Source: Treponema sp. (lineage in GTDB: Bacteria > Spirochaetota > Spirochaetia > Treponematales > Treponemataceae). From it: a DNA stretch of 64,000 nt. Shown here piece after piece: positions 34,709-44,393 of this stretch; position 1 is the stretch's first letter, and every line of letters starts with the position of its first letter. Both the position numbers and the translations under genes were made by a program. The stretch lies in assembly GCA_016286365.1 (NCBI GenBank), contig JAEESN010000001.1:186001-250000 (forward strand), given 5' to 3'. The notes under the pieces are model-generated. The model saw only the letters and a list, made by a program, of their open reading frames with translations, was not told the DNA's origin and did not search any database.

Positions 34709-35763
34709 AAAATAAAAAGACAAAAATCATTATTCTTTCTGTTCTTGCGGCTGTACTTGTTGCAGGAATAATTGCTGTATCTTTATTCTTTGCTCAGTTT
34801 GCACCTGTAGATAAAAATGATAAAGAAACTGTTCGCTTTGAAATTCCTTATGGTTCAAATGCACACGAAGTAATCAACTCACTTTACGACAACGGATTAA
34901 TCAAAAATAAAAAATTCTTTTATTATCTTATCCTCCGTCCAAAGTATTTAAAATTCGTTTATCCAAAAACTGAATTTCCTAAAAAGCTTGATTTTAAAAG
35001 CGGAGTCTACAAGGTAAATAAGAGCATGTCTTATGCGGATTTTATTTTGAAATTTGCAAGCGGAGATTCTGAATACGTTGTGATTACAGTTCCGGAAGGT
35101 CTTACAATTAAAAAGATTGGAAAGCTCCTCGAAGAAAAAGGAATCTGTTCAAAAGATGGATTTGTGGACGCATGTCATAATCCAGACCTTTTAAGCATTT
35201 ATGATATTCCAGCTGATTCTTTCGAAGGTTATCTTTTCCCCGATACATATAATCTTGATGCCATCATGAAGCCTGAATTAATTGTTCAGATTATGGCAGA
35301 TAACTTTTTTAATAAGATTAAAGAAATCCCGGAACTCGAAGGAAAACACGGAAAGGAATTAAATCAGATTGTAACACTCGCTTCGATTGTAGAACGCGAA
35401 TACAAGGTTGATGAAGAAGCTCCGGTTATTGCAAGCGTTTTCTCTAACAGAATTAAAAAGCACATAGGACTTTATTCCTGTGCAACAGTTGAATATGTAA
35501 TTACAGAAATCCTCGACAGACCTCATCCTGAGCGCATCTTCGAAAAGGATTTGAAAATCGACAATCCGTATAACACATATCTTTACGAAGGATTAACACC
35601 GGGGCCTATTTCTAATCCTGGTACTGTTGCTCTTGCTGCAGCCGCAAAACCTGCTAAAACAGAATATTTTTATTTCCAGGTTGTAGATCCTTCAAGCGGG
35701 AAACACGTATTCACTAAAACTTTTGACGAGCATATAATTAATCATACATTAATAAGCAAATAA
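34705..35763 (+). CDS. mltG: Endolytic murein transglycosylase MltG
   Basis: A 352-residue protein with one N-terminal membrane helix (7-30), a LysM-like part (VRFEIPYGSNAHEVINSLYDNGLI), and the YceG/MltG domain. FEGYLFPDTYNL, LASIVEREYKVDEEAPVIASVFSNR with the catalytic Glu in IVERE, and GLTPGPISNPG are conserved. It cuts nascent glycan strands and sets their length. Coupled by ATGA to the small gene before it and close to dnaG. Confidence 0.93.
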   Translation: MKNKKTKIIILSVLAAVLVAGIIAVSLFFAQFAPVDKNDKETVRFEIPYGSNAHEVINSLYDNGLIKNKKFFYYLILRPKYLKFVYPKTEFPKKLDFKSGVYKVNKSMSYADFILKFASGDSEYVVITVPEGLTIKKIGKLLEEKGICSKDGFVDACHNPDLLSIYDIPADSFEGYLFPDTYNLDAIMKPELIVQIMADNFFNKIKEIPELEGKHGKELNQIVTLASIVEREYKVDEEAPVIASVFSNRIKKHIGLYSCATVEYVITEILDRPHPERIFEKDLKIDNPYNTYLYEGLTPGPISNPGTVALAAAAKPAKTEYFYFQVVDPSSGKHVFTKTFDEHIINHTLISK

Positions 35764-35781
35764 ACAAAAAGCGGATAATTA

Positions 35782-37584
35782 ATGGCAGGATATATCTCAT
35801 CAGAAACAATAGATCTCATTCACAATACTTCGGACATCATCTCCATAGTTGGTGAATATACAAAACTCGAAAAGAGATCTGGAAATGACTGGTGGGGTTG
35901 CTGCCCGTTCCACGGAGAAAAAACTGCATCTTTCCATGTAGACGGCGACAAGAAATTCTATCACTGTTTTGGATGTCACGAAAGCGGTGATGTAATAAAA
36001 TTTGTGATGGAAATGGAAAAGCTTTCCTATGTAGATGCAGTTCAGAGCCTTGCAAAAAAATCAGGTATTCCGATTAAGTATCAGGATGGATACAATCCTA
36101 AAGAAATCAAACACGATAACAGGGCAGAAGAATATATTGAACTTTATGAAAGGACTGCCTCGATGTTTCATTACATGCTCATGCAGACAGAGCAGGGAAA
36201 AGACGCTTTAGATTACATTAAGAAACGCGGACTTACAGACGAAATACTCGAAAAATTTAAAATAGGTTATTCTCCGGCAGACAGACGCTGGCTTAAAAAA
36301 TTTTTAAAATCAAAAAATTTTACAGATGAGTTTTTAAAAGATTCGGGGCTTTTTTCAAAAAATTATCCTGATGTTGCATTTTTTTCTGACCGCCTGATGT
36401 TCCCGATTTTTAACCGTAAAGGACAGGTTGTAGCATTCGGCGGCCGCATCATCCATCCTCAGGGACCGGAAGACAGAAAATATTTAAACTCCGGAGACTT
36501 AATCCAGTATAAAAAAAGGGAAACACTTTACGCATTTAATTTTGCCAAAAATGCAATCCGCCAGAATAAAAAAATCATCTTCTGCGAAGGCTATATGGAC
36601 TGCATCGCTTACCACATGAGCGGGATTGAATATGCCGTAGCTCCCCTTGGAACAGCACTTACAGAAGAACAGATTAAGATGATTTCAGGCTTTGTAGATA
36701 CTGTTTTACTTTCGTTTGACTCTGACGAAGCGGGGCAGAATGCTACAAAGAGAGCCATTTATATGTGCCGTGGATTTGACCTTCCTGTAAAGATTATCCA
36801 GCTTAAGGGCGGTAAAGATCCTGCAGAAATTTTATTGAATTTCGGTAAAGAAAACTTGACGGCGCAGGTTAATAATGCTATATTAGATAGCGATTATCTT
36901 TTGAATAGGATAGGGAAACTGTATCCAATAGATACGCCTGAAGGAAAAACTAAGGCAGCACTTGAGTATTTTCCATATATTGATTCCCTTCAATCCCAGA
37001 TACAAAAAGAATCATGCCTGGAACAGTTAAGTCAGGCATTCAATCTGAAACCGGAGGCTGTTAAAAGAGACTTTTTAAATCGAAATCAAGCCCGTGAACG
37101 CGTAAACAACCGGTCGAATAATAATCAGAATAGCACAGATAAACCAATAACCCTTAATGCGGAATTAAGAGGATTAATTGCGGTTACAGCCGACCTTGCT
37201 CAATATAAGAAACTGCGTTCGAGCCTTGCAGAAGAAGATTTTAAAAATCCCGATGCCAGACGTTTATTCAGATTACTGGAGGAATGTTTTAATAACAATA
37301 CTTTTTCAATTCCGGATATTTTGACCGCCTGTACAGACAAACAAATTCAGGAACTTATAACAAATGTTATATCGTCCGGGATGTATCAAGCCGATAATAT
37401 AGATATCGTTATAAATGATACTATTAAGTATGTTAAACGAAACAACCTTGAAGAAAAGAGAAACAACCTTGTTAAACGCATAAGCGAATTCATCGTTGTT
37501 ACAGAAGAAGATAAAACTCAGTTGAATAATCTTCTTAAAGAAAAAATGGAACTTGATAAACAGGTTCAAAATTATCAAAAATAG
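35782..37584 (+). CDS. dnaG: DNA primase
   Basis: A 600-residue protein. The N-terminal CHC2-type zinc-binding domain has CCPFHGEKTASFHV and YHCFGCHESGDV. The TOPRIM core has FCEGYMDCIA and LSFDSDEAGQNATKRA. GGRIIHPQGPEDRKYLNSG is conserved in primase, and a C-terminal helicase-interaction domain follows. It makes replication primers. Precedes rpoD by 12 bases, an order common in bacteria. Confidence 0.96.
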   Translation: MAGYISSETIDLIHNTSDIISIVGEYTKLEKRSGNDWWGCCPFHGEKTASFHVDGDKKFYHCFGCHESGDVIKFVMEMEKLSYVDAVQSLAKKSGIPIKYQDGYNPKEIKHDNRAEEYIELYERTASMFHYMLMQTEQGKDALDYIKKRGLTDEILEKFKIGYSPADRRWLKKFLKSKNFTDEFLKDSGLFSKNYPDVAFFSDRLMFPIFNRKGQVVAFGGRIIHPQGPEDRKYLNSGDLIQYKKRETLYAFNFAKNAIRQNKKIIFCEGYMDCIAYHMSGIEYAVAPLGTALTEEQIKMISGFVDTVLLSFDSDEAGQNATKRAIYMCRGFDLPVKIIQLKGGKDPAEILLNFGKENLTAQVNNAILDSDYLLNRIGKLYPIDTPEGKTKAALEYFPYIDSLQSQIQKESCLEQLSQAFNLKPEAVKRDFLNRNQARERVNNRSNNNQNSTDKPITLNAELRGLIAVTADLAQYKKLRSSLAEEDFKNPDARRLFRLLEECFNNNTFSIPDILTACTDKQIQELITNVISSGMYQADNIDIVINDTIKYVKRNNLEEKRNNLVKRISEFIVVTEEDKTQLNNLLKEKMELDKQVQNYQK

Positions 37585-37596
37585 GGTGTAAACGCA

Positions 37597-39429
37597 ATGG
37601 AAGAAATCAGCAATGCTGCGGTAGAAAAACTTCTTAAACTTGCCAAAAACAAGCCATTTATTACCTGGGACGAAGCAACAGAAGTTCTTGGTCAGGATTT
37701 TATAAATTCCGAAGAGATGGAGTCTGTCTTAAAGCTCTTAAGTGAACATAACATTCAGTTGATAGAAACCGATATCATCGGTGCAGAAGAAGATAATCCT
37801 GTTGATGATGTAGTCGATGACGAAGAAGACGACATCATCTTAGAACAGGATGACGATGAACCTACAGGAGACAGTGAAGTAGAAGAGATTGAAAATGCCG
37901 AAAAAATGGCTGCTTCAAAATCAAAGCTCGTAAACTCCGATAAGGATTCAAACGTTGATGATCCTATCCGCCTTTATTTAAGGGAAATCGGTAAGGAAAA
38001 CCTTCTTACAGCAGAACAGGAAGTTGAACTTTCAAAAACAATGGAAGAAGGAAACAACATCATTAAAGATGTAATCAAAAATTCGGGAATCATGCTCCCT
38101 GAATTTTTTGCAATTGCTCAAAAGGCATTTACAAGAATCGACATTCATGAATCTGGAAAAACACGTAAAGAATTAAACGAAGAAATGGCAGATAAACGCC
38201 GCTTAAAGAGTTTCTATGGAGATCACATTAAACCTATTCTCCCTGAATTAAAACAGTACATGACTCTTAAAAAGCAGCTTTTTGAATCTGAACAGTCAAG
38301 CTCAATCTTTACTAACTCACAGCTTATCGACTTAAAGAAAAAGATTTTACCTGAACTTCAGAAGGTTGATATTCAGACAGAAGAACTCGACAAATTTACC
38401 CAGAAATATCGTGATGCTACATTAAAAATCGAAGAATATCATCAGAAACAGGAAAAGAAGATGAAGGAATTACGTATTTCTAATCCTTCTGAACTTCGTT
38501 CTCTTGGTCGTAAAATTTCGATTAAATCACAGGCTGGTAAACTTGAGCAGGAACTGAACATGAGTGCCGACGAAATCCGCGAGATTTACACTCAGATTCA
38601 GAAGATTGACCGTAAGCTTCACCGCCTTGAATACGAATTCGAAAACAATGTAGAAGAAATCATCAAGATGGCAAAAGACATTGAATACGGCCGCATAATG
38701 ATGGAAAAGGCTAAAAATCGCCTTATTAACGCAAACCTCCGTCTTGTTGTTTCCATCGCTAAAAAATATACAAACCGCGGACTTCACTTCTTTGACCTTG
38801 TTCAGGAAGGAAACATAGGTTTGATTAAAGCTGTAGAAAAGTTTGAATACCGAAAAGGATTTAAATTCTCTACATACGCTACATGGTGGATCCGCCAGGC
38901 AATAACACGTTCTATTTCTGACCAGGCAAGAACAATCCGTGTACCTGTTCATATGATTGAACAGATCAACAAGGTTGTACGCGAAAGCCGTCAGCTCATG
39001 CAGAAGCTTGGTCGCGAACCAACCGATGACGAAATTGCACAGCAGCTTTCATGGCCACTCAGCCGTGTAAAACAGGTAAAGAACGTTGCCCGTGAACCAA
39101 TCTCTCTTGAAACTCCAATCGGCGAAGAAGAAGATTCACTCCTTGGAGACTTCATCGAAGATAAGGAAGTTGAAAATCCAGCTTCACAGACTGCATTTAC
39201 ACTTTTACAGGAACAGTTACGCTCTGTATTAAATACACTTCCACCACGTGAACAGGAAGTTTTAAAGATGCGTTTTGGTCTTGAAGACGGCTATTCACTT
39301 ACACTCGAAGAAGTTGGACTTTACTTTGACGTAACACGTGAACGTATCCGCCAGATCGAAGCAAAAGCTTTAAGAAGATTACGTCATCCACGCCGTGCTA
39401 ACGGACTTCGTGATTACATCGAAATGTAA
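37597..39429 (+). CDS. rpoD: Primary sigma factor (sigma-70)
   Basis: A 610-residue protein. Region 1.1 is at the N-terminus, followed by an acidic linker (about 65-105). [24 protein letters not shown] is region 1.2, then a nonconserved insert of about 200 residues. Region 2 is [27 protein letters not shown] with the -10 reader [13 protein letters not shown]. Region 4.2 is [30 protein letters not shown]. Cotranscribed with dnaG. A strong inverted repeat (39488-39530) follows. Confidence 0.97.
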   Translation: MEEISNAAVEKLLKLAKNKPFITWDEATEVLGQDFINSEEMESVLKLLSEHNIQLIETDIIGAEEDNPVDDVVDDEEDDIILEQDDDEPTGDSEVEEIENAEKMAASKSKLVNSDKDSNVDDPIRLYLREIGKENLLTAEQEVELSKTMEEGNNIIKDVIKNSGIMLPEFFAIAQKAFTRIDIHESGKTRKELNEEMADKRRLKSFYGDHIKPILPELKQYMTLKKQLFESEQSSSIFTNSQLIDLKKKILPELQKVDIQTEELDKFTQKYRDATLKIEEYHQKQEKKMKELRISNPSELRSLGRKISIKSQAGKLEQELNMSADEIREIYTQIQKIDRKLHRLEYEFENNVEEIIKMAKDIEYGRIMMEKAKNRLINANLRLVVSIAKKYTNRGLHFFDLVQEGNIGLIKAVEKFEYRKGFKFSTYATWWIRQAITRSISDQARTIRVPVHMIEQINKVVRESRQLMQKLGREPTDDEIAQQLSWPLSRVKQVKNVAREPISLETPIGEEEDSLLGDFIEDKEVENPASQTAFTLLQEQLRSVLNTLPPREQEVLKMRFGLEDGYSLTLEEVGLYFDVTRERIRQIEAKALRRLRHPRRANGLRDYIEM

Positions 39430-39487
39430 ATCAGCATCGTGATGCATCCTAATGTAAAAACTTCATGAAAATGTAAGCGTATAACAT

Positions 39488-39530
39488 GATTTTAGTTTAT
39501 ATACAGGTTTTATCCATATAGACTAAAATC
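39488..39530. repeat. Inverted repeat after rpoD
   Basis: GATTTTAGTTTATAT (39488-39502) and ATATAGACTAAAATC (39516-39530) pair at 14 of 15 positions around a 13-base loop. No T-run follows, so it is not a standard terminator. It sits 45 bases before the next start codon. It could be an operator or an RNA hairpin. Confidence 0.6.
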
Positions 39531-39574
39531 AACATTTATTATATATTTTAAGATATTTTATTCGAGGAAAATTC

Positions 39575-40507
39575 ATGGTAAAAGCAGACACTTTTGATAA
39601 ATTAAAAAAATTGCAGGACATTTTAGTTCAGAAATACGAACTTGATGAAAAAATAAAGGAAGAACCAAAACAGCTTGATGTTCAGGAAGAACTTTTAGCT
39701 CGTTTAAAGAAAGAATTCATCGAAAAAAATACTACTTACGAATCAATTAAAGATAACGTATTAAAAATAAAATTTGATCTTGAAGAAGCAATTAAATCAA
39801 GGGAAAGCGGCGAAAAGGGTATGGATAATATCACAACACACCGCGAGTACGAAGCCCTCGAAAAACAGATTCTCGAAGCAACAGACAGAGAAAATGAATT
39901 AAGAAAGGATCTTCAGAAGCAGGAAAAATCTCAGGAAGAATTAAAGGAAACTTTAAACGGTCTTGAAGATATGATTAAGACTCAGGAAGATGATTTAAGC
40001 GCAAGTAAAGAAGCCTTGAACAAAAAACTTGCTGAATTCAACACTCAGAAAGAAAAATTAGATAAAGAAGAAAAGAAGATTTCTCCGGATCTTGACCAGG
40101 AAACAGTATTTAAGTTCCAGAGAATCATTCAGAGAAATTCAGAAGGTATTGTAGCCGTTAAAAATGGTGTTTGTACCGGATGTCATATGATTTTACCTGC
40201 ACAGTTTGCAAATACAGTTCACGTAGGCGACGAAATCCAGTTCTGTCCTTACTGCAGCCGTATCCTTTTCTACGAAGAAGCAGACGAAGACGCACAGGAA
40301 AATTACTACAACTTTAACGAAGCCGGAAGTCTTGTAGACATGGACGACTTTGACGACGACGAAGACTACGATTCTGAAGAAGAAAAAGAAATCGAAGAAG
40401 AAGAAATGAACTACGAAGATGAAGAAGATTCAGATTCTGATTCAATTTCTGACGACGACGAAGAAGAAATTTCTGATGAAGAAATGGAATCTGAAGACGA
40501 AGAATAA
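39575..40507 (+). CDS. Coiled-coil zinc-ribbon protein with acidic tail
   Basis: A 310-residue protein. Residues 1-180 are a long antiparallel-type coiled coil. CTGCHMILP and CPYCSRILF (about 198-230) form a C4 zinc ribbon as in the CT398/DUF164 family (structural relatives of nucleic-acid or flagellar-secretion partners). About 70 residues of almost only Asp/Glu/Ser follow, likely disordered. Function of the family is not settled. Directly precedes the RNase P RNA gene. Confidence 0.8.
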   Translation: MVKADTFDKLKKLQDILVQKYELDEKIKEEPKQLDVQEELLARLKKEFIEKNTTYESIKDNVLKIKFDLEEAIKSRESGEKGMDNITTHREYEALEKQILEATDRENELRKDLQKQEKSQEELKETLNGLEDMIKTQEDDLSASKEALNKKLAEFNTQKEKLDKEEKKISPDLDQETVFKFQRIIQRNSEGIVAVKNGVCTGCHMILPAQFANTVHVGDEIQFCPYCSRILFYEEADEDAQENYYNFNEAGSLVDMDDFDDDEDYDSEEEKEIEEEEMNYEDEEDSDSDSISDDDEEEISDEEMESEDEE

Positions 40508-40512
40508 TTTTG

Positions 40513-40898
40513 AACAAATGGGATATAACCGCGTTGTTATATCTTTATGATAAGACATAATGATGAGCGAAAGTCCGGGCTCCTTCGGAAAAAATGCCGG
40601 ATAATAACCGGGCTAAACTGATAACTGTATAATTTCTTACATAGTTCAGTTTAGACAGACAGTGCAACAGAAATTGTACCGCCCGAAAGGGTAAGGGTGA
40701 AAAGGCAGTGTAAGAGACTACCGCATAACTGGTAACAGTTGTGGCTTGTAAACCTCATTTGGAGCAAGATTAAGCAGCAGTCAGGATTTCCGACCGATAC
40801 TGCGGGTAAATCGCTAAAGTTAAATGGCAACATTTAACTCGGATAGATGGTTATTGGCAGCAATGCCAGACAGAACCCGGCTTATTGTCCCGTTTGTT
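40513..40898 (+). ncRNA. rnpB: RNase P RNA (bacterial type A)
   Basis: Conserved core segments are present in order: GCGAAAGTCCGGGCTCC; GACAGTGCAACAGAAA; CCGCCCGAAAGGGTAAGGGTG; GAGACTACCGC; TGGTAACAGT; GTAAACCTCATTTGGAGCAA; the GATAGATGGTTATTG region; and GACAGAACCCGGCTTAT at the end. AACAAATGGG (40513-40522) pairs with CCCGTTTGTT (40889-40898) as helix P1, fixing the ends. A T-run follows directly. It is the catalytic RNA that trims tRNA 5' ends. Confidence 0.95.
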
Positions 40899-40909
40899 TT
40901 TTTGATAAA

Positions 40910-41863
40910 ATGAAAGCAAGTATAATCGAAAAGGCAAACATAAATAAGAAAATCCATCCCCGCTTAAGAATCGTTTTAAAAGTACTCGCTGTTTTATTAA
41001 TTCTTGCAGGTATTGTTACCGCAATCACTATTCCCGTAAAAAAACACATGGACTCTTCAATTACAGTAAAGTCAATTGTAAAATTATGGGATGTCTATGA
41101 TTACAATTCAATCTACGCAAACGGAAAAGCTTTTTTACAGAAAGACCCTTACAATAATACAGTTTTAACAATTTACGGTTATGCATGCTTTTTCCTTGCA
41201 GAATCACAGAACGATACAACTCTTACCCAGGAATATTTAAACGAATGCATCACTAGTTTAAGAATGGCTTTGTACGATGCTAATTCATCATTACTCCCGC
41301 AGATTCAGTATATGCTTGGAAAGGCATATTTCCATAAAAACAAAAGTTCCTCATATTATTATTCAGATCTTGCAATTAAGTATTTAAATCTTGCAAAGCA
41401 GAACGGATGTAAAGAAAAGGATATTGCACAGTATCTTGGTATAAGTTATGCAAATCTTGGAATGGCAGAGCAGAGTATTGCAGCATTTTCTGAAGCATTG
41501 GCCATCAGAGATTCTCCATCTTTACTTTTATCTATTGCAGAGCAGTATTACAACATCGAAAATTACGAAATTGCAGAACAGTATCTTTTCCGTCTTATTA
41601 AAACAAATGAGGATGATGATATTTTATTGAAATCCAAACTCCTTCTGGCTAAAATTTATACAGACAAAGGAGAATATGATACAGCATTAAACGAGTATAA
41701 TGAGATTTTAAAAACTTATGAAAACTCCGCAGATGCTTATTATGGAATTGGATGTATATACGAAAAACAGCAAAATATAGTAAAAGCGCGCACCGAATGG
41801 AGAAAAGCCTTAAAAATTCAGGTAAATCACCCCGGAGCGCAAAAAAAATTATCAATTTACTGA
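40910..41863 (+). CDS. Membrane-anchored TPR protein
   Basis: ATG 40910 is preferred; the longer in-frame start at 40847 lies inside conserved RNase P RNA sequence. About 317 residues. After a basic N-terminus there is one membrane helix (about 25-46), then at least four tetratricopeptide repeats (YLGISYANLGMAEQSIAAFSEAL; LAKIYTDKGEYDTALNEYNEIL; YYGIGCIYEKQQNIVKARTEWRKAL). TPRs are protein-binding scaffolds. No Shine-Dalgarno is visible, and the mRNA would come from read-through of rnpB or start just before it. It precedes the cell-shape operon. Confidence 0.75.
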   Translation: MKASIIEKANINKKIHPRLRIVLKVLAVLLILAGIVTAITIPVKKHMDSSITVKSIVKLWDVYDYNSIYANGKAFLQKDPYNNTVLTIYGYACFFLAESQNDTTLTQEYLNECITSLRMALYDANSSLLPQIQYMLGKAYFHKNKSSSYYYSDLAIKYLNLAKQNGCKEKDIAQYLGISYANLGMAEQSIAAFSEALAIRDSPSLLLSIAEQYYNIENYEIAEQYLFRLIKTNEDDDILLKSKLLLAKIYTDKGEYDTALNEYNEILKTYENSADAYYGIGCIYEKQQNIVKARTEWRKALKIQVNHPGAQKKLSIY

Positions 41864-41894
41864 TTTTCTGATTTATTAATATAAAAAATTGTAG

Positions 41895-41900
41895 TATAAT
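41895..41900 (+). promoter_or_regulatory. -10 box upstream of mreB
   Basis: TATAAT at 41895-41900, 32 bases before the mreB ATG, with GGGAGGA as ribosome site. The -35 is unclear. Confidence 0.4.
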
Positions 41901-41931
41901 TTAGTATCACAAAATATGTGGGAGGAAGTCG

Positions 41932-42969
41932 ATGGCACTTTTCGACAAGTTTACAACTGATATTGGAATTGATTTGGGTACATGTAATACCCTTATATAC
42001 GTTAAAGACAAGGGCATTGTAATTGATGAACCTTCTGTAGTTGCCGTAGAAAAAGGAACTAAAAAGATTGTTGCGGTAGGTTCAGAAGCAAAACGAATGC
42101 TCGATAAAACCCCTGGCGGAATCATTGCAATCAGACCTTTAGCAGACGGTGTAATTGCAGATATCGATAGTACTGAAAAAATGATTAAGTACTTTATCCA
42201 GAAGATTATTCCACGTCATCAGATTTTTAAATCAATCAGAATGAAAATCGGTATTCCATCATGCGTTACCGAAGTAGAAAAACGAGCACTCGTAGAAGCT
42301 GCTTTGAACTCTGGTGCAAAGGAAGTTCAGGTAATTCCTGAAAGTCTTGCCGCTGCCATTGGTGCTAAGATTCCTATTTATGAACCTGCAGGCCACATGA
42401 TTTGTGATATTGGTGGTGGTACAACAGAAGTTTCTGTAATCTCACTCGGTGGTATGGTAGTAACTCACTCAATCCGTATTGGTGGAGATAAGTTCGACGA
42501 AGCTATCGTAAAACACGCAAGAAACGTACACAACCTCATCATCGGACAGCCAACAGCAGAAAGATTAAAGATTCAGATTGGTAACGCTGCCCCTGAAAAA
42601 ACAATCGAAAAAATGGAATTAAAAGGAACTGATGCAATCACAGGTCTTCCACGCCGCCTTGAAATCGACAGTGTTGAAGTTCGCGAAGCATTAAAAGATC
42701 CTGTTACAAAAATCGTAGAAGAAATTAAAACTGTTCTCGGCCTTACTCCTCCGGAACTTGCTTCAGATATCGTAGAACGCGGTATTGTAATGAGTGGTGG
42801 TGGTTCTATGTTGCGTGAACTTCCAAAACTTATTTCTAAGGAAACCGGTGTTCCTGTAATCTTAGTAGAAAAACCATTACAGTGTGTTGCTCTTGGTGCA
42901 GGAGAAGCATTCAACCTCTTTAAGAACATGAGTTCTGAACGCTCTGTTTACGACAGTTTGAATGAATAG
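41932..42969 (+). CDS. mreB: Rod-shape actin homologue MreB
   Basis: A 345-residue actin-fold ATPase. [19 protein letters not shown] (phosphate 1), [17 protein letters not shown] (phosphate 2) and [14 protein letters not shown] (adenosine) are all present. It organises cell-wall synthesis under the membrane. First gene of mreBCD-mrdA-rodA, a complete elongasome set. Confidence 0.97.
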   Translation: MALFDKFTTDIGIDLGTCNTLIYVKDKGIVIDEPSVVAVEKGTKKIVAVGSEAKRMLDKTPGGIIAIRPLADGVIADIDSTEKMIKYFIQKIIPRHQIFKSIRMKIGIPSCVTEVEKRALVEAALNSGAKEVQVIPESLAAAIGAKIPIYEPAGHMICDIGGGTTEVSVISLGGMVVTHSIRIGGDKFDEAIVKHARNVHNLIIGQPTAERLKIQIGNAAPEKTIEKMELKGTDAITGLPRRLEIDSVEVREALKDPVTKIVEEIKTVLGLTPPELASDIVERGIVMSGGGSMLRELPKLISKETGVPVILVEKPLQCVALGAGEAFNLFKNMSSERSVYDSLNE

Positions 42970-42978
42970 TAACTGAAA

Positions 42979-43851
42979 ATGGCAAAAAAGATACAGACAA
43001 ATTTTAAGATAAGAATTCCAGAAATTGTTTTTATTTTCTTTTTGCTGTTTTCCGGAATTTCTCTGGGCTTCAGTACTGGAAGTTTTATCATAAACCTTAA
43101 AAATGTAGGTTTCTCTATCATGTCCACTCTGGAAAAGGGATGTAATTATATTTATTCATCTGTTTCCAACACTGTACATGCAGTTTCCGAATTAAAGCAG
43201 CTCAGAAAAGATTATGATGAGCTTGTAATCAAACTTGAAAACTATGAGGAAATGCAGAGATCCAATGCAGACATCAAAAAAGAAAATCAGCGCTTAAAAG
43301 AACAGCTTGATTTTGCCATCTCTCTTGATGAAAAAAATATCCCTGCTCAGATTATTTCAAGAAACCTCGATTCAGTTTATTCATACCTCACAATCGATAA
43401 GGGAGCTGTAAACGGAATCAAAAAGGGTATGCCTGTAATTGCTTTTCAGAATGGAAACAATGGTCTTGTTGGTCGTGTAATTCAGGTTGGAACTTTCACA
43501 AGCCAGGTAATGCCTGTTTATAATATCGATAATATTGTTTCTGCACGTATATTAAATACGCGTGACCTTGGTCTTGTAAACGGACTTGGAAGTCAGGATC
43601 AGCCTTTAAAATTAAAATACATCCGTAAAACTGTAGTAGACAGCCTTAAGTTTGGAGACATCATCGTAACTTCGGGCGAAAACGATAATTATATGAAAGA
43701 TATTCCGATTGGAACAATTTCTTTAATCAAAAATAATAACTACGATACTTCGCTCGATATTGAATTAACACCTGTAATCGATTTTGCAAGGCTCGAAAAC
43801 GTAGTTGTTATAAATCCTAAAGAATTAAATGACCGTAAGGATAATAATTAG
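42979..43851 (+). CDS. mreC: Rod-shape protein MreC
   Basis: A 290-residue protein: membrane helix at about 13-35, coiled coil at about 65-110 (LRKDYDELVIKLENYEE...), then a beta-rich periplasmic domain with YLTIDKGAVNGIKKGMPVI and NGLVGRVIQVG. It links MreB to PBP2. Ten bases after mreB. Confidence 0.94.
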   Translation: MAKKIQTNFKIRIPEIVFIFFLLFSGISLGFSTGSFIINLKNVGFSIMSTLEKGCNYIYSSVSNTVHAVSELKQLRKDYDELVIKLENYEEMQRSNADIKKENQRLKEQLDFAISLDEKNIPAQIISRNLDSVYSYLTIDKGAVNGIKKGMPVIAFQNGNNGLVGRVIQVGTFTSQVMPVYNIDNIVSARILNTRDLGLVNGLGSQDQPLKLKYIRKTVVDSLKFGDIIVTSGENDNYMKDIPIGTISLIKNNNYDTSLDIELTPVIDFARLENVVVINPKELNDRKDNN

Positions 43852-43862
43852 GGGAGTGTGGA

Positions 43863-44393
43863 ATGCTTAAATCAATTTTAATCAGTTTAGCGATTCTCTT
43901 CTGTACAACAATAATTGAATCTTCAATTTTTACAAACATCTCCTTTTTTATTGTTGTTCCTGATTTTCTTTTGATTCTTTCAATTTATTTTTCTTTACTG
44001 AACGGAAAGCTTTTTGGGGAAATCACAGGATTTGGTTCCGGACTCTTCCTTGATTTTATTACAGGAACCCCTTTTGGCTTAAACTGTCTCTTACGAACAA
44101 TAATCGGATACATCTTCGGAATTTTTTCAAGAACTGTAATCATTTCCGGTGTGATTATGCCTGTTTTGAGTGTTGGAATAGGAACTATACTAAAAAGACT
44201 TCTTTTAGTGATTATTTCAATCGTGTTCCCGAGCATCAATCTGAACGTATACGGATTCATATCAAAAGAATTCCTCTTTGAATTCTGTGCTAATATAGTT
44301 TTTGCAATTATTGTATTTAAGATAATGGGCTTCTTTAAAAAGACTTTATCGCTTTATGATACAAAGGATATGATAAACAATGTACAAAACTAA
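43863..44393 (+). CDS. mreD: Rod-shape protein MreD
   Basis: A 176-residue integral membrane protein with five or so helices; FLDFITGTPFGLNCLLRTIIGYIFG is the conserved MreD segment. Starts behind GGGGAGTG and overlaps the PBP2 start by 14 bases. Confidence 0.9.
   Translation: MLKSILISLAILFCTTIIESSIFTNISFFIVVPDFLLILSIYFSLLNGKLFGEITGFGSGLFLDFITGTPFGLNCLLRTIIGYIFGIFSRTVIISGVIMPVLSVGIGTILKRLLLVIISIVFPSINLNVYGFISKEFLFEFCANIVFAIIVFKIMGFFKKTLSLYDTKDMINNVQN

Noticed and set aside
37306-37578. 90-residue minus-strand frame within dnaG, and similar antisense frames in other core genes
   Set aside because: They are shadows of highly conserved coding sequence on the other strand.
40651-40833. 60-residue minus-strand frame
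   Set aside because: Lies antisense inside the RNase P RNA core.
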